From the NCBI RefSeq assembly GCF_001042985.1, contig NZ_JYKY01000022.1, positions 28,490 to 92,489 of the forward strand: a stretch of DNA of 64,000 nt. Direction: 5' to 3'. Below are positions 42,673 to 56,200 of the stretch, in pieces. The first letter of the stretch is position 1, and each line of letters begins with the position of its first letter. Position numbers and translations under genes: made by a program. The stretch comes from Pseudomonas lundensis. GTDB lineage: Bacteria > Pseudomonadota > Gammaproteobacteria > Pseudomonadales > Pseudomonadaceae. A model generated the notes under the pieces. The model saw only the letters and a program-made list of their open reading frames with translations, made no database searches and had not been told where the DNA came from.

Positions 42673-43271
42673 CCCAGCAGCTCCTCGAATTTCTTCACGG
42701 CCGACACGGTGATCAACACCTTGTCGTATGCGATCAGACTAACTGGATCGGAACCTTGCACGTCACGGACATCAACGTGTGGCAGGTTACGAGCAGCCAG
42801 GTACAGGTTCTGATCAACAACTTCAGACACGATCAGGACATCAGTCAGACCCATGCCATTCAGTTTGTTCAGCAGATCTTTGGTTTTCGGCGCTTCAACA
42901 GCGAAGTCCTGAACCACGACCAGACGATCAGTACGCACCAGCTCAGCAAGGATGGAACGCATTGCTGCGCGATACATCTTCTTGTTCAGCTTCTGAGAGT
43001 GATCCTGTGGACGAGCTGCGAATGTGGTACCACCGCCACGCCAGATTGGGCTACGGATAGTACCGGCACGAGCACGGCCAGTACCTTTCTGACGCCAAGG
43101 GCGCTTACCGCCACCACGAACGTCGGAACGGGTCTTTTGCTGCTTGCTACCTTGACGGCCGCCAGCCATGTAGGCCACGACTGCTTGGTGAACCAGCGTC
43201 TCGTTGAACTCGCCGCCGAATGTCAGTTCGGAAACTTCGATCGCTTGAGCGTCATTTACGTTTAATTGCAT
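42669..43271 (-). CDS. rplD: 50S ribosomal protein L4
   Basis: The 200 residues contain the tunnel loop GGGKRPWRQKGTGRARAGTIRSPIWRGGG. In E. coli L4 also represses its own S10 operon; whether it does so in this organism is not shown by the sequence. Confidence 0.97.
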   Translation of the reverse strand: MQLNVNDAQAIEVSELTFGGEFNETLVHQAVVAYMAGGRQGSKQQKTRSDVRGGGKRPWRQKGTGRARAGTIRSPIWRGGGTTFAARPQDHSQKLNKKMYRAAMRSILAELVRTDRLVVVQDFAVEAPKTKDLLNKLNGMGLTDVLIVSEVVDQNLYLAARNLPHVDVRDVQGSDPVSLIAYDKVLITVSAVKKFEELLG

Positions 43272-43283
43272 GTCAGCTTCCCC

Positions 43284-43919
43284 TTAACCGCGAGCCTTGG
43301 CCGCCGGACGTACAACCAGGTTGCCGCCAGTAGCGCCAGGAACAGCACCCTTGACCAACAACAGATTGCGTTCAGCGTCGACGCGCACTACTTCGAGGGA
43401 CTGCACGGTCACGCGCTCAGCGCCCATATGACCGGACATTTTTTTGCCCTTGAATACACGACCAGGAGTCTGGCACTGGCCAATAGAGCCCGGGACGCGG
43501 TGGGAAACGGAGTTACCGTGAGTGTTATCTTGGCCACGGAAATTCCAACGCTTGATCGTACCCTGGAAGCCTTTACCCTTGGACTGACCGGTCACATCGA
43601 CCATCTGACCTGCGGTGAAGATTTCAGCGTTGATCAGATCGCCTGCCTGGTACTCGCCTTCTTCAAGGCGGAATTCCATTACGGTACGACCGGCTGCAAC
43701 GTTTGCCTTGGCGAAGTGACCCGCCTGGGCAGCTGTTACACGCGAAGCGCGACGCTCGCCGACAGTGACTTGCACTGCACGATAGCCATCGGTTTCTTCA
43801 GTTTTGAACTGGGTGACGCGATTCGGCTCGATCTCAATGACCGTGACCGGAATGGAGACACCTTCTTCGGTGAAAATACGGGTCATACCGCATTTACGAC
43901 CGACTACACCAATAGTCAT
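43284..43919 (-). CDS. rplC: 50S ribosomal protein L3
   Basis: The 211 residues start at ATG 43919 (MTIGVVGRKCGMTRIFTEEG) and include GKGFQGTIKRWNFRGQDNTHGNSVSHR, the loop reaching the peptidyl-transferase centre that carries the methylated Gln. It follows rpsJ by 81 nt. Confidence 0.97.
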   Translation of the reverse strand: MTIGVVGRKCGMTRIFTEEGVSIPVTVIEIEPNRVTQFKTEETDGYRAVQVTVGERRASRVTAAQAGHFAKANVAAGRTVMEFRLEEGEYQAGDLINAEIFTAGQMVDVTGQSKGKGFQGTIKRWNFRGQDNTHGNSVSHRVPGSIGQCQTPGRVFKGKKMSGHMGAERVTVQSLEVVRVDAERNLLLVKGAVPGATGGNLVVRPAAKARG

Positions 43920-44000
43920 GTTGTAAACCTCATGAGTGTACGGGGCTTTCACCCGCTATGGCCGCCCATTTCAGAGCGTTACACGACTAAGACCCAAGTC

Positions 44001-44312
44001 TTAGCCGAGGCTGATCTGCACTTCCACACCGGCCGCAAGATCAAGCTTCATAAGTGCATCAACGGTTTTATCCGTTGGCTGGACGATGTCCAGTACACGC
44101 TTATGAGTACGGATCTCGTACTGGTCACGCGCGTCTTTGTTGACGTGCGGGGAGACCAGAACGGTGAACCGCTCTTTACGGGTAGGCAGTGGAATTGGAC
44201 CACGCACTTGAGCACCAGTACGTTTCGCGGTTTCCACGATTTCCTGGGTTGATTGGTCGATCAGGCGATGGTCAAAAGCCTTCAACCTGATACGGATTTG
44301 CTGATTTTGCAT
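44001..44312 (-). CDS. rpsJ: 30S ribosomal protein S10 / NusE
   Basis: The 103 residues start [27 protein letters not shown] and include [33 protein letters not shown]10 also acts as NusE with NusB in rrn antitermination, linking this operon to nusB at the other end of the window. It is first in the S10 operon behind a strong promoter. Confidence 0.97.
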
Positions 44313-44375
44313 TGGATTTCAGACTCCAGATTGCTATTCCCACCGAGCGCAATACGCCCGTTAAAAGGAGGCGCA

Positions 44376-44404
44376 ATTCTATAGACGACCCCAGTAGGTG
44401 TCAA
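44376..44404 (-). promoter_or_regulatory. rpsJ: Strong sigma70 promoter of the S10 operon
   Basis: On the minus strand TTGACA, a 17-nt spacer and TAGAAT lie 64-92 nt before rpsJ. It begins just after the tuf terminator, which makes the S10 operon a separate transcription unit. Confidence 0.8.
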
Positions 44405-44410
44405 CTCAAT

Positions 44411-44443
44411 AAAAAAAGCCCCCGCTAGGCGGGGGCTTTTTCA
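44411..44443 (-). terminator. Terminator of tuf (str operon)
   Basis: AAAAAGCCCCCGC and GCGGGGGCTTTTT form a long GC stem ending in a T-run on the minus strand, 12 nt beyond the tuf stop. Confidence 0.93.
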
Positions 44444-44455
44444 TGCAATCATCGA

Positions 44456-45649
44456 TTACTCGATGATTTTGGCTACGACGCCAGCGCCGACGGTACGACC
44501 GCCTTCACGGATAGCGAAACGCAGACCATCTTCCATTGCGATGGTTTTGATCAGGGTAACAGTCATTTGAATGTTATCACCCGGCATTACCATTTCAACG
44601 CCTTCTGGCAGCTCGCAGTTACCAGTCACGTCAGTAGTACGGAAGTAGAACTGTGGACGGTAGCCTTTGAAGAACGGAGTATGACGGCCGCCTTCTTCCT
44701 TGCTCAGAACATATACTTCTGCAGTGAACTTGGTGTGCGGCTTAACCGAACCCGGCTTAACCAGAACCTGACCACGCTCAACGTCGTCACGCTTGGTACC
44801 ACGCAACAGAACGCCGCAGTTCTCGCCTGCACGACCTTCGTCAAGCAGCTTGCGGAACATTTCAACGCCGGTGCAAGTGGTAACAGTCGTGTCACGCAGA
44901 CCAACGATTTCCAGCGGATCCTGAACGCGAACGATACCGCGCTCGATACGACCAGTCACAACAGTACCGCGACCAGAGATCGAGAATACGTCTTCGATTG
45001 GCATCAGGAACGGCTTGTCGGTCAGACGAACTGGTTCTGGGATGTAGCTGTCCAGAGTTTCAACCAGTTTACGAACGGCAGTGGTGCCCATTTCGTTTTC
45101 GTCGTTGCCTTCCAGAGCCATACGAGCAGAACCGATGATGATCGGAGTGTCGTCACCTGGGAAGTCGTAAGTGCTCAGCAGATCGCGCACTTCCATCTCA
45201 ACCAGTTCCAGCAGCTCAGCGTCGTCTACCAGGTCAGCCTTGTTCAGGAAAACCACGATGTACGGAACGCCTACCTGACGGGACAGCAGGATGTGCTCAC
45301 GGGTTTGTGGCATCGGACCATCAGCGGCCGAACAAACCAGGATCGCGCCGTCCATCTGGGCAGCACCAGTGATCATGTTCTTCACGTAGTCAGCGTGACC
45401 TGGGCAGTCAACGTGAGCGTAGTGACGAATTGTCGAGTTGTACTCAACGTGAGCAGTGTTGATGGTGATACCACGAGCTTTTTCTTCTGGCGCGCTGTCG
45501 ATCTTGTCGAAGTCAACACGAGCAGAACCGAAAACTTCGGAGCAAACACGAGTCAGAGCTGCAGTCAGAGTGGTTTTACCATGGTCAACGTGACCGATAG
45601 TGCCAACGTTGACGTGCGGTAGGGAACGATCAAATTTTTCTTTAGCCAC
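44456..45649 (-). CDS. tuf: Elongation factor Tu
   Basis: EF-Tu delivers aminoacyl-tRNA. The 397 residues contain GTPase motifs GHVDHGKT (G1), DCPGHADY (G3), NKADLVD (G4) and GSARMALEG (G5), plus beta-barrel domains 2 and 3. The His in VDCPGHADY is the catalytic one. It lies 35 nt after fusA and is followed by a strong terminator. It is the only tuf in this window: the second copy that P. aeruginosa carries between tRNA-Thr and tRNA-Trp is absent here. Confidence 0.97.
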   Translation of the reverse strand: MAKEKFDRSLPHVNVGTIGHVDHGKTTLTAALTRVCSEVFGSARVDFDKIDSAPEEKARGITINTAHVEYNSTIRHYAHVDCPGHADYVKNMITGAAQMDGAILVCSAADGPMPQTREHILLSRQVGVPYIVVFLNKADLVDDAELLELVEMEVRDLLSTYDFPGDDTPIIIGSARMALEGNDENEMGTTAVRKLVETLDSYIPEPVRLTDKPFLMPIEDVFSISGRGTVVTGRIERGIVRVQDPLEIVGLRDTTVTTCTGVEMFRKLLDEGRAGENCGVLLRGTKRDDVERGQVLVKPGSVKPHTKFTAEVYVLSKEEGGRHTPFFKGYRPQFYFRTTDVTGNCELPEGVEMVMPGDNIQMTVTLIKTIAMEDGLRFAIREGGRTVGAGVVAKIIE

Positions 45650-45684
45650 GACAATTAACTCCTTGCCTAAAGGACTGAACTAAA

Positions 45685-47787
45685 TCAGCCTTGTTTTTTA
45701 GTAACAGCTTCGACGATGTGCGACGGCGCTGTATCGTATTTTTTGAATTCCATAGAGTAGCTTGCGCGACCCTGGGACATGGAACGAACGTCGGTTGCAT
45801 AACCGAACATTTCACCCAACGGAACCTCAGCGCGGATAACCTTGCCAGAAACCGTATCTTCCATACCCTGAATCATGCCGCGACGACGATTCAAGTCGCC
45901 CATCACGTCACCCATATAGTCTTCTGGTGTAACAACCTCTACCGCCATGATCGGCTCAAGCAGCTCACCACCACCTTTGGTAGCCAGTTGCTTGGTCGCC
46001 ATGGAAGCAGCCACCTTAAACGCCATCTCGTTGGAGTCGACGTCGTGGTAAGAACCATCAAACACGGTAGCCTTCAGGCCGATCAGCGGATAGCCGGCAA
46101 CAACACCGTTCTTCATCTGCTCTTCGATACCCTTCTGGATAGCCGGGATGTATTCCTTAGGAACCACACCACCTACCACTTCGTTCACGAACTGCAGACC
46201 TTCCTGACCTTCGTCAGCAGGTGCAAAACGGATCCAGCAATGGCCAAACTGACCACGACCGCCGGACTGACGAACGAACTTGCCTTCGATCTCACAGCTC
46301 TTCGTGATGCGCTCACGATAAGAAACCTGAGGCTTACCGATGTTGGCTTCGACGTTGAACTCACGCTTCATCCGATCTACCAGGATGTCGAGGTGCAATT
46401 CGCCCATGCCAGAGATGATCGTCTGACCAGTCTCTTCATCAGTTTTTACACGGAAAGATGGATCTTCCTGAGCAAGCTTGCCCAGTGCGATACCCATTTT
46501 TTCCTGGTCATCCTTGGTTTTAGGTTCAACGGCAACCGAAATAACCGGCTCCGGGAATTCCATACGAACCAGAATGATTGGCTTGTCAGCGGCGCACAGG
46601 GTATCACCAGTGGTGACATCCTTCATGCCGATCAAGGCCGCGATGTCACCAGCGCGCACTTCCTTGATCTCTTCACGGGCGTTTGCGTGCATTTGGACCA
46701 TACGACCCACACGCTCTTTCTTGCCTTTAACCGAGTTGATCACGCCGTCACCGGAGTTCAACACGCCCGAGTAAACACGGACAAAGGTCAAAGTACCCAC
46801 GAATGGGTCAGTCGCAATCTTGAACGCCAAAGACGAGAACGGTTCAGCATCATCCGCGTGACGCTCCATCTCGATATTTTCGTCATCCGGATCAGAACCC
46901 TTGATGGCTGGAATATCGGTAGGCGCTGGCAGGTAATCGATCACAGCATCGAGAACCAGTGGAACACCCTTGTTCTTGAAGGAAGAACCACAAACAGCCA
47001 GAACGATCTCACCAGCGATAGTACGCTGACGCAGAGCCGCCTTGATTTCCGCGACGGTGAGTTCTTCACCTTCGAGGTACTTGTTCATAAGCTCTTCACT
47101 GGCTTCGGCCGCAGCCTCAACCATGTGGCTGCGCCACTCTTCAGCCAATTCCTGCATTTCAGCAGGGATAGCTTCACGACGCGGCGTCATGCCCTTGTCA
47201 GCATCGTTCCAGTAAACCGCTTCCATGGTCATCAGATCGATCTGACCCTGGAAGTTGTCTTCGGAACCGATAGCCAACTGGATAGGCACTGGAGTGTGAC
47301 CCAGACGCTTCTTGATCTGACCTACTACGCGCAGGAAATCTGCACCAGCACGGTCCATCTTGTTTACGTAAACAAGACGCGGAACCCCGTACTTGTTGGC
47401 TTGACGCCATACGGTTTCAGACTGAGGCTCAACACCCGAGGTGCCGCAGAACACAACAACCGCGCCATCGAGTACACGCAGGGAACGCTCAACTTCAATC
47501 GTGAAGTCAACGTGGCCCGGGGTATCAATTACATTGAAACGGTAGTTGTCGTACTGTTTGGCAGAACCCTGCCAAAAGGTAGTGATCGCAGCAGAAGTAA
47601 TGGTAATACCACGCTCCTGCTCCTGCACCATCCAGTCCGTGGTCGCGGCGCCATCATGCACCTCGCCCATCTTGTGACTTTTGCCCGTGTAAAAAAGTAC
47701 CCGCTCAGTAGTCGTGGTTTTACCCGCGTCCACGTGAGCACAGATACCAATGTTACGGTAGCGGTTAATCGGTGTAGTACGAGCCAT
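45685..47787 (-). CDS. fusA: Elongation factor G
   Basis: EF-G drives ribosomal translocation. The 700 residues have motifs AHVDAGKTTTTERVLFYTG (G1), DTPGHVDF (G3) and VNKMDRAGADF (G4). Domain IV carries GRGQFGHCWIRFAPAD and the loop contacting the decoding site. It is translated 30 nt after rpsG in the str operon. Confidence 0.97.
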   Translation of the reverse strand: MARTTPINRYRNIGICAHVDAGKTTTTERVLFYTGKSHKMGEVHDGAATTDWMVQEQERGITITSAAITTFWQGSAKQYDNYRFNVIDTPGHVDFTIEVERSLRVLDGAVVVFCGTSGVEPQSETVWRQANKYGVPRLVYVNKMDRAGADFLRVVGQIKKRLGHTPVPIQLAIGSEDNFQGQIDLMTMEAVYWNDADKGMTPRREAIPAEMQELAEEWRSHMVEAAAEASEELMNKYLEGEELTVAEIKAALRQRTIAGEIVLAVCGSSFKNKGVPLVLDAVIDYLPAPTDIPAIKGSDPDDENIEMERHADDAEPFSSLAFKIATDPFVGTLTFVRVYSGVLNSGDGVINSVKGKKERVGRMVQMHANAREEIKEVRAGDIAALIGMKDVTTGDTLCAADKPIILVRMEFPEPVISVAVEPKTKDDQEKMGIALGKLAQEDPSFRVKTDEETGQTIISGMGELHLDILVDRMKREFNVEANIGKPQVSYRERITKSCEIEGKFVRQSGGRGQFGHCWIRFAPADEGQEGLQFVNEVVGGVVPKEYIPAIQKGIEEQMKNGVVAGYPLIGLKATVFDGSYHDVDSNEMAFKVAASMATKQLATKGGGELLEPIMAVEVVTPEDYMGDVMGDLNRRRGMIQGMEDTVSGKVIRAEVPLGEMFGYATDVRSMSQGRASYSMEFKKYDTAPSHIVEAVTKKQG

Positions 47788-47817
47788 AAAGCCCTCGCAA
47801 AGTGAGTAGCGCTGAAA

Positions 47818-48288
47818 TTAGAAGCGGTAGTGCGAGAAAGCTTTGTTAGCTTCAGCCATACGGTGCACGTCTTCACGCTTCTTAACTGCTGCGCCTTTGC
47901 CTTCAGCAGCGTCCAACAGTTCGCCAGCCAAGCGCAAAGCCATAGACTTTTCGCCACGCTTGCGCGCGAAGTCTACCAACCAGCGCATGGCCAGAGCGTT
48001 ACGACGGGACGGACGAACTTCGACCGGAACCTGGTAAGTAGCGCCGCCTACACGGCGCGACTTCACTTCGACCAGCGGAGCGATGGCGTCGAGTGCTTTC
48101 TCGAAGAGTTCCAGGGGATCGCTGTTCTTACGCTCTTTAACCTTCTCCAGCGCGCCATAAACGATACGCTCGGCAACGGCTTTCTTGCCGCTTTCCATCA
48201 CGTGGTTCATGAACTTGGCCAGGATTTGGCTTCCGTATTTTGGATCGTCAAGCACTTCGCGCTTGGCTGCTACGCGTCTTCTTGGCAT
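47818..48288 (-). CDS. rpsG: 30S ribosomal protein S7
   Basis: S7 organises the 3' domain of 16S rRNA. The 156 residues include MPRRRVAAKREVLDDPKYGS and RSRRNALAMRWLVDFARKRGEKSMALRLAGELLDAA (with SRRNALAMRWL). In E. coli S7 represses the str operon by binding the rpsL-rpsG space, which here is 123 nt. Confidence 0.97.
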   Translation of the reverse strand: MPRRRVAAKREVLDDPKYGSQILAKFMNHVMESGKKAVAERIVYGALEKVKERKNSDPLELFEKALDAIAPLVEVKSRRVGGATYQVPVEVRPSRRNALAMRWLVDFARKRGEKSMALRLAGELLDAAEGKGAAVKKREDVHRMAEANKAFSHYRF

Positions 48289-48411
48289 GGATAAGCCCTC
48301 AAACGGTCTTCAGGTTAGCTCGGAACCCTTGCACCTTGACGATGCACGTCCGACCTTACTCTTATCGACTCAGAAAAAAAGAAATCTGCATTATTTACCA
48401 GCTACCGAAAA

Positions 48412-48783
48412 CTACTTCGGTTTCTTGGTACCGTACTTCGAGCGACCCTGGTTACGACCTTTAACGCCGGAAGTATCCAAAGAACCGCGAACGGTGTGAT
48501 AACGAACACCTGGCAAGTCTTTTACACGACCGCCACGAATCAGTACCACGCTGTGCTCTTGCAGGTTGTGGCCTTCACCGCCGATGTACGAGGAAACCTC
48601 GAAACCGTTGGTCAGACGCACACGGCATACTTTACGCAGTGCCGAGTTAGGTTTTTTCGGCGTAGTTGTATACACACGAGTGCATACACCACGACGTTGC
48701 GGGCAGTTTTGCAGCGCAGGCACGTCGGATTTCTCGACGATACGCTTACGCGGCTGACGTACCAGCTGGTTGATAGTTGCCAT
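48412..48783 (-). CDS. rpsL: 30S ribosomal protein S12
   Basis: S12 governs decoding accuracy. The 123 residues contain TTTPKKPNSALRKVCRVRL with Lys43/Lys44 (Met counted) and GGRVKDLPGVRYH with Lys88, the positions changed in streptomycin-resistant mutants. All are wild-type. It is the first gene of the str operon behind a promoter at 48875-48903. Confidence 0.97.
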   Translation of the reverse strand: MATINQLVRQPRKRIVEKSDVPALQNCPQRRGVCTRVYTTTPKKPNSALRKVCRVRLTNGFEVSSYIGGEGHNLQEHSVVLIRGGRVKDLPGVRYHTVRGSLDTSGVKGRNQGRSKYGTKKPK

Positions 48784-48874
48784 CTACTAGCTCCACTGTT
48801 GTCTTGCGACGCTATTGTCTTGCAAGAAAAGCAAAATGGCAGGAACGAATTCCCGCCAAATTTAGGGGTACAAG

Positions 48875-48903
48875 AGTCTAAAGAGGATCTTGCCCCCAGT
48901 CAA
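48875..48903 (-). promoter_or_regulatory. rpsL: sigma70 promoter of the str operon
   Basis: On the minus strand TTGACT, a 17-nt spacer and TAGACT lie 92-120 nt before the rpsL ATG, inside the 216-nt rpoC-rpsL gap. No clear terminator precedes it, so rpoC transcripts may read through. Confidence 0.7.
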
Positions 48904-48999
48904 GGCAAGGCCCCGACCTTCCGCATCATCAAACCTAGACTATTGGTCTCGATTCGATGAACGGAACAGCCAGGGCCCTTCCTTCATTTAGTACCGAAC

Positions 49000-53199
<4,200 letters not shown>

Positions 53200-53263
53200 G
53201 GCCTTTCCTCCTGGCGGAGCAGAGAGCGGGCAGTACAGCCCCGCTCTCGATTCGCGTCACGTG

Positions 53264-56200
53264 TTATTCGGTTTCCAGATCGATATCGATGCCGAGGGAA
53301 CGAATTTCTTTGATCAACACGTTGAAAGACTCGGGCATGCCCGGCTCCATACGGTGATCGCCGTCCACGATGTTTTTGTACATCTTGGTACGACCGTTCA
53401 CATCGTCCGACTTCACTGTGAGCATTTCTTGCAGAGTGTATGCCGCGCCATAGGCTTCCAGCGCCCAGACCTCCATCTCCCCGAAACGCTGACCACCGAA
53501 CTGCGCCTTACCACCCAACGGCTGTTGAGTAACCAGGCTGTAAGAACCGGTAGAACGAGCATGCATCTTGTCGTCTACCAAGTGGTTCAGTTTCAGCATG
53601 TACATGTAGCCAACGGTAACCGGACGCTCAAACTTGTTGCCGGTACGACCGTCAGTCAGCTGCATCTGGCCGCTGTCAGGCAGATCTGCCAAGCGCAGCA
53701 TGGCCTTGATTTCGCTTTCCTTGGCACCGTCAAATACCGGGGTAGCCATAGGAACACCGCCGCGAAGGTTCTTCGCCAGATCAAGAATTTCCTGATCAGA
53801 GAAGTCATCCAGGCTTTCTTGACGACCGCCAATTTCGTTGTAGATCTCGTGCAGGAACTTACGCAGGTCTGCAACCTTGCGCTGCTCCTCGATCATGAGG
53901 TTGATCTTCTCGCCCAACCCTTTGGCTGCGAGGCCCAAGTGAGTTTCAAGAATCTGACCAACGTTCATACGCGATGGTACGCCCAACGGGTTGAGGACAA
54001 CATCAACCGGGGTACCATTGGCATCGTACGGCATGTCTTCAACCGGCATGATCACGGAGACCACACCTTTGTTACCGTGACGACCAGCCATCTTGTCACC
54101 CGGCTGGATGCGACGGCGAATTGCCAGGTAAACCTTGACGATTTTCAACACGCCTGGAGCCAGGTCATCGCCTTGCTGCAGCTTGCGTTTCTTATCTTCG
54201 AACTTGTCATCCAGCAGACGACGACGGTCGATGATGTAAGCCTGAGCCTTTTCAAGTTGCTCGTTCAGAGCATCTTCAGCCATGCGCAGCTTGAACCACT
54301 GACCATGCTCAAGACCATCCAGGACTTCATTAGTGATTTCCTGGCCTTTCTTGAGACCAGCACCACCTTCGGCAATGTTACCCACCAATGCAGAGCGCAG
54401 ACGTTCGAAAGTTGCACCTTCAACGATACGGAACTCTTCGTTCAGATCCTTGCGGATTTCGTCCAGCTGGGTTTTTTCGATCGACAGTGCACGAGCGTCA
54501 CGCTCAACGCCGTCACGGGTGAAAACCTGAACGTCAATGACAGTACCTTTGGTGCCGGTCGGCACACGCAGAGAAGTGTCTTTTACGTCACTGGCTTTTT
54601 CACCGAAGATTGCGCGCAACAGCTTCTCTTCTGGCGTTAGCTGCGTCTCACCTTTCGGTGTCACTTTACCAACCAGAATGTCGCCCGGGCCGACTTCAGC
54701 ACCCACATAAACGATACCGGCCTCATCCAGTTTATTCAGAGCAGCTTCACCGACGTTCGGGATGTCTGCAGTGATTTCCTCTGGACCAAGCTTGGTGTCA
54801 CGAGCCACACAGGTCAGTTCCTGAATGTGGATCGTGGTGAAACGGTCTTCCTGAACGACACGTTCCGACAGGCAGATGGAGTCTTCGAAGTTGAAGCCGT
54901 TCCATGCCATGAAGGCAATACGCATGTTCTGACCCAGAGCCAGTTCACCCATGTCGGTGGACGGACCGTCGGCCATGATGTCACTACGCTGGACCCGATC
55001 ACCTTTGCGAACCAGCGGACGCTGGTTGATGCAGGTGTTCTGGTTGGAGCGCGTGTACTTGGTCAGGTTGTAGATGTCGACACCGGCTTCACCGGTTTCA
55101 ACTTCATCATCTGCAACGCGAACAACGATACGACTTGCATCCACGGAGTCAATAACGCCACCACGACGGGCTACAACACAAACCCCCGAGTCTCGCGCTA
55201 CGTTGCGCTCCATGCCCGTACCCACCAGCGGCTTGTCAGCACGCAGTGTCGGTACAGCTTGACGCTGCATGTTCGAACCCATCAATGCACGGTTGGCATC
55301 GTCATGCTCAAGGAACGGAATCAGCGACGCAGCAACCGAAACTACCTGCTTCGGCGACACGTCCATCAAGGTGACGTCTTCCGGCGCCTTAACGGTGAAT
55401 TCGTTCAAGTGACGAACAGCTACCAGCTCATCGATCAGGACTTTCTGATCGTTCATGGTGGCCGAAGCCTGAGCAATAACGTGATCTGCTTCTTCAATGG
55501 CAGACAGGAACACGATCTCGTCGGTTACTACGCCTTCTTTCACAACACGGTACGGGCTCTCAAGGAAACCATACTGGTTGGTGCGGGCGTAAGCAGCCAA
55601 TGAGTTGATCAGACCGATGTTCGGACCTTCCGGTGTTTCAATCGGGCATACACGACCGTAGTGAGTCGGGTGTACGTCACGAACTTCAAAGCCAGCACGC
55701 TCACGTGTCAAACCACCCGGGCCCAGTGCAGAGACACGGCGCTTGTGGGTGATTTCGGAAAGCGGGTTGTTTTGGTCCATGAACTGCGAAAGCTGGCTGG
55801 AGCCAAAGAACTCTTTCACCGCCGCAGCAACTGGCTTGGCGTTGATGAGGTCTTGCGGCATCAGGCCTTCGCTTTCTGCCATCGACAGACGCTCTTTAAC
55901 TGCACGCTCAACACGCACCAGACCAACACGGAACTGGTTTTCAGCCATCTCGCCAACGCAGCGAACACGACGGTTACCCAAGTGGTCGATGTCATCGACG
56001 ATGCCTTTACCGTTACGGATGTCGACCAGAGTCTTCAACACGGCAACGATGTCTTCCTTGCACAGCACACCCGAACCTTCGATTTCGGTACGACCGATAC
56101 GACGGTTGAACTTCATTCGGCCGACCGCAGACAGGTCATAACGCTCAGGGCTGAAGAACAGGTTGTTGAACAGGGTCTCGGCAGCGTCTTTGGTTGGCGG

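Noticed and set aside
45691..47805. A 704-codon plus-strand frame opposite fusA, and similar long frames opposite rpoC, rpoB and tuf.
   Set aside because: They are mirror-image shadows of highly biased codon use in the ribosomal/EF genes, with no ribosome sites and no recognisable protein features.
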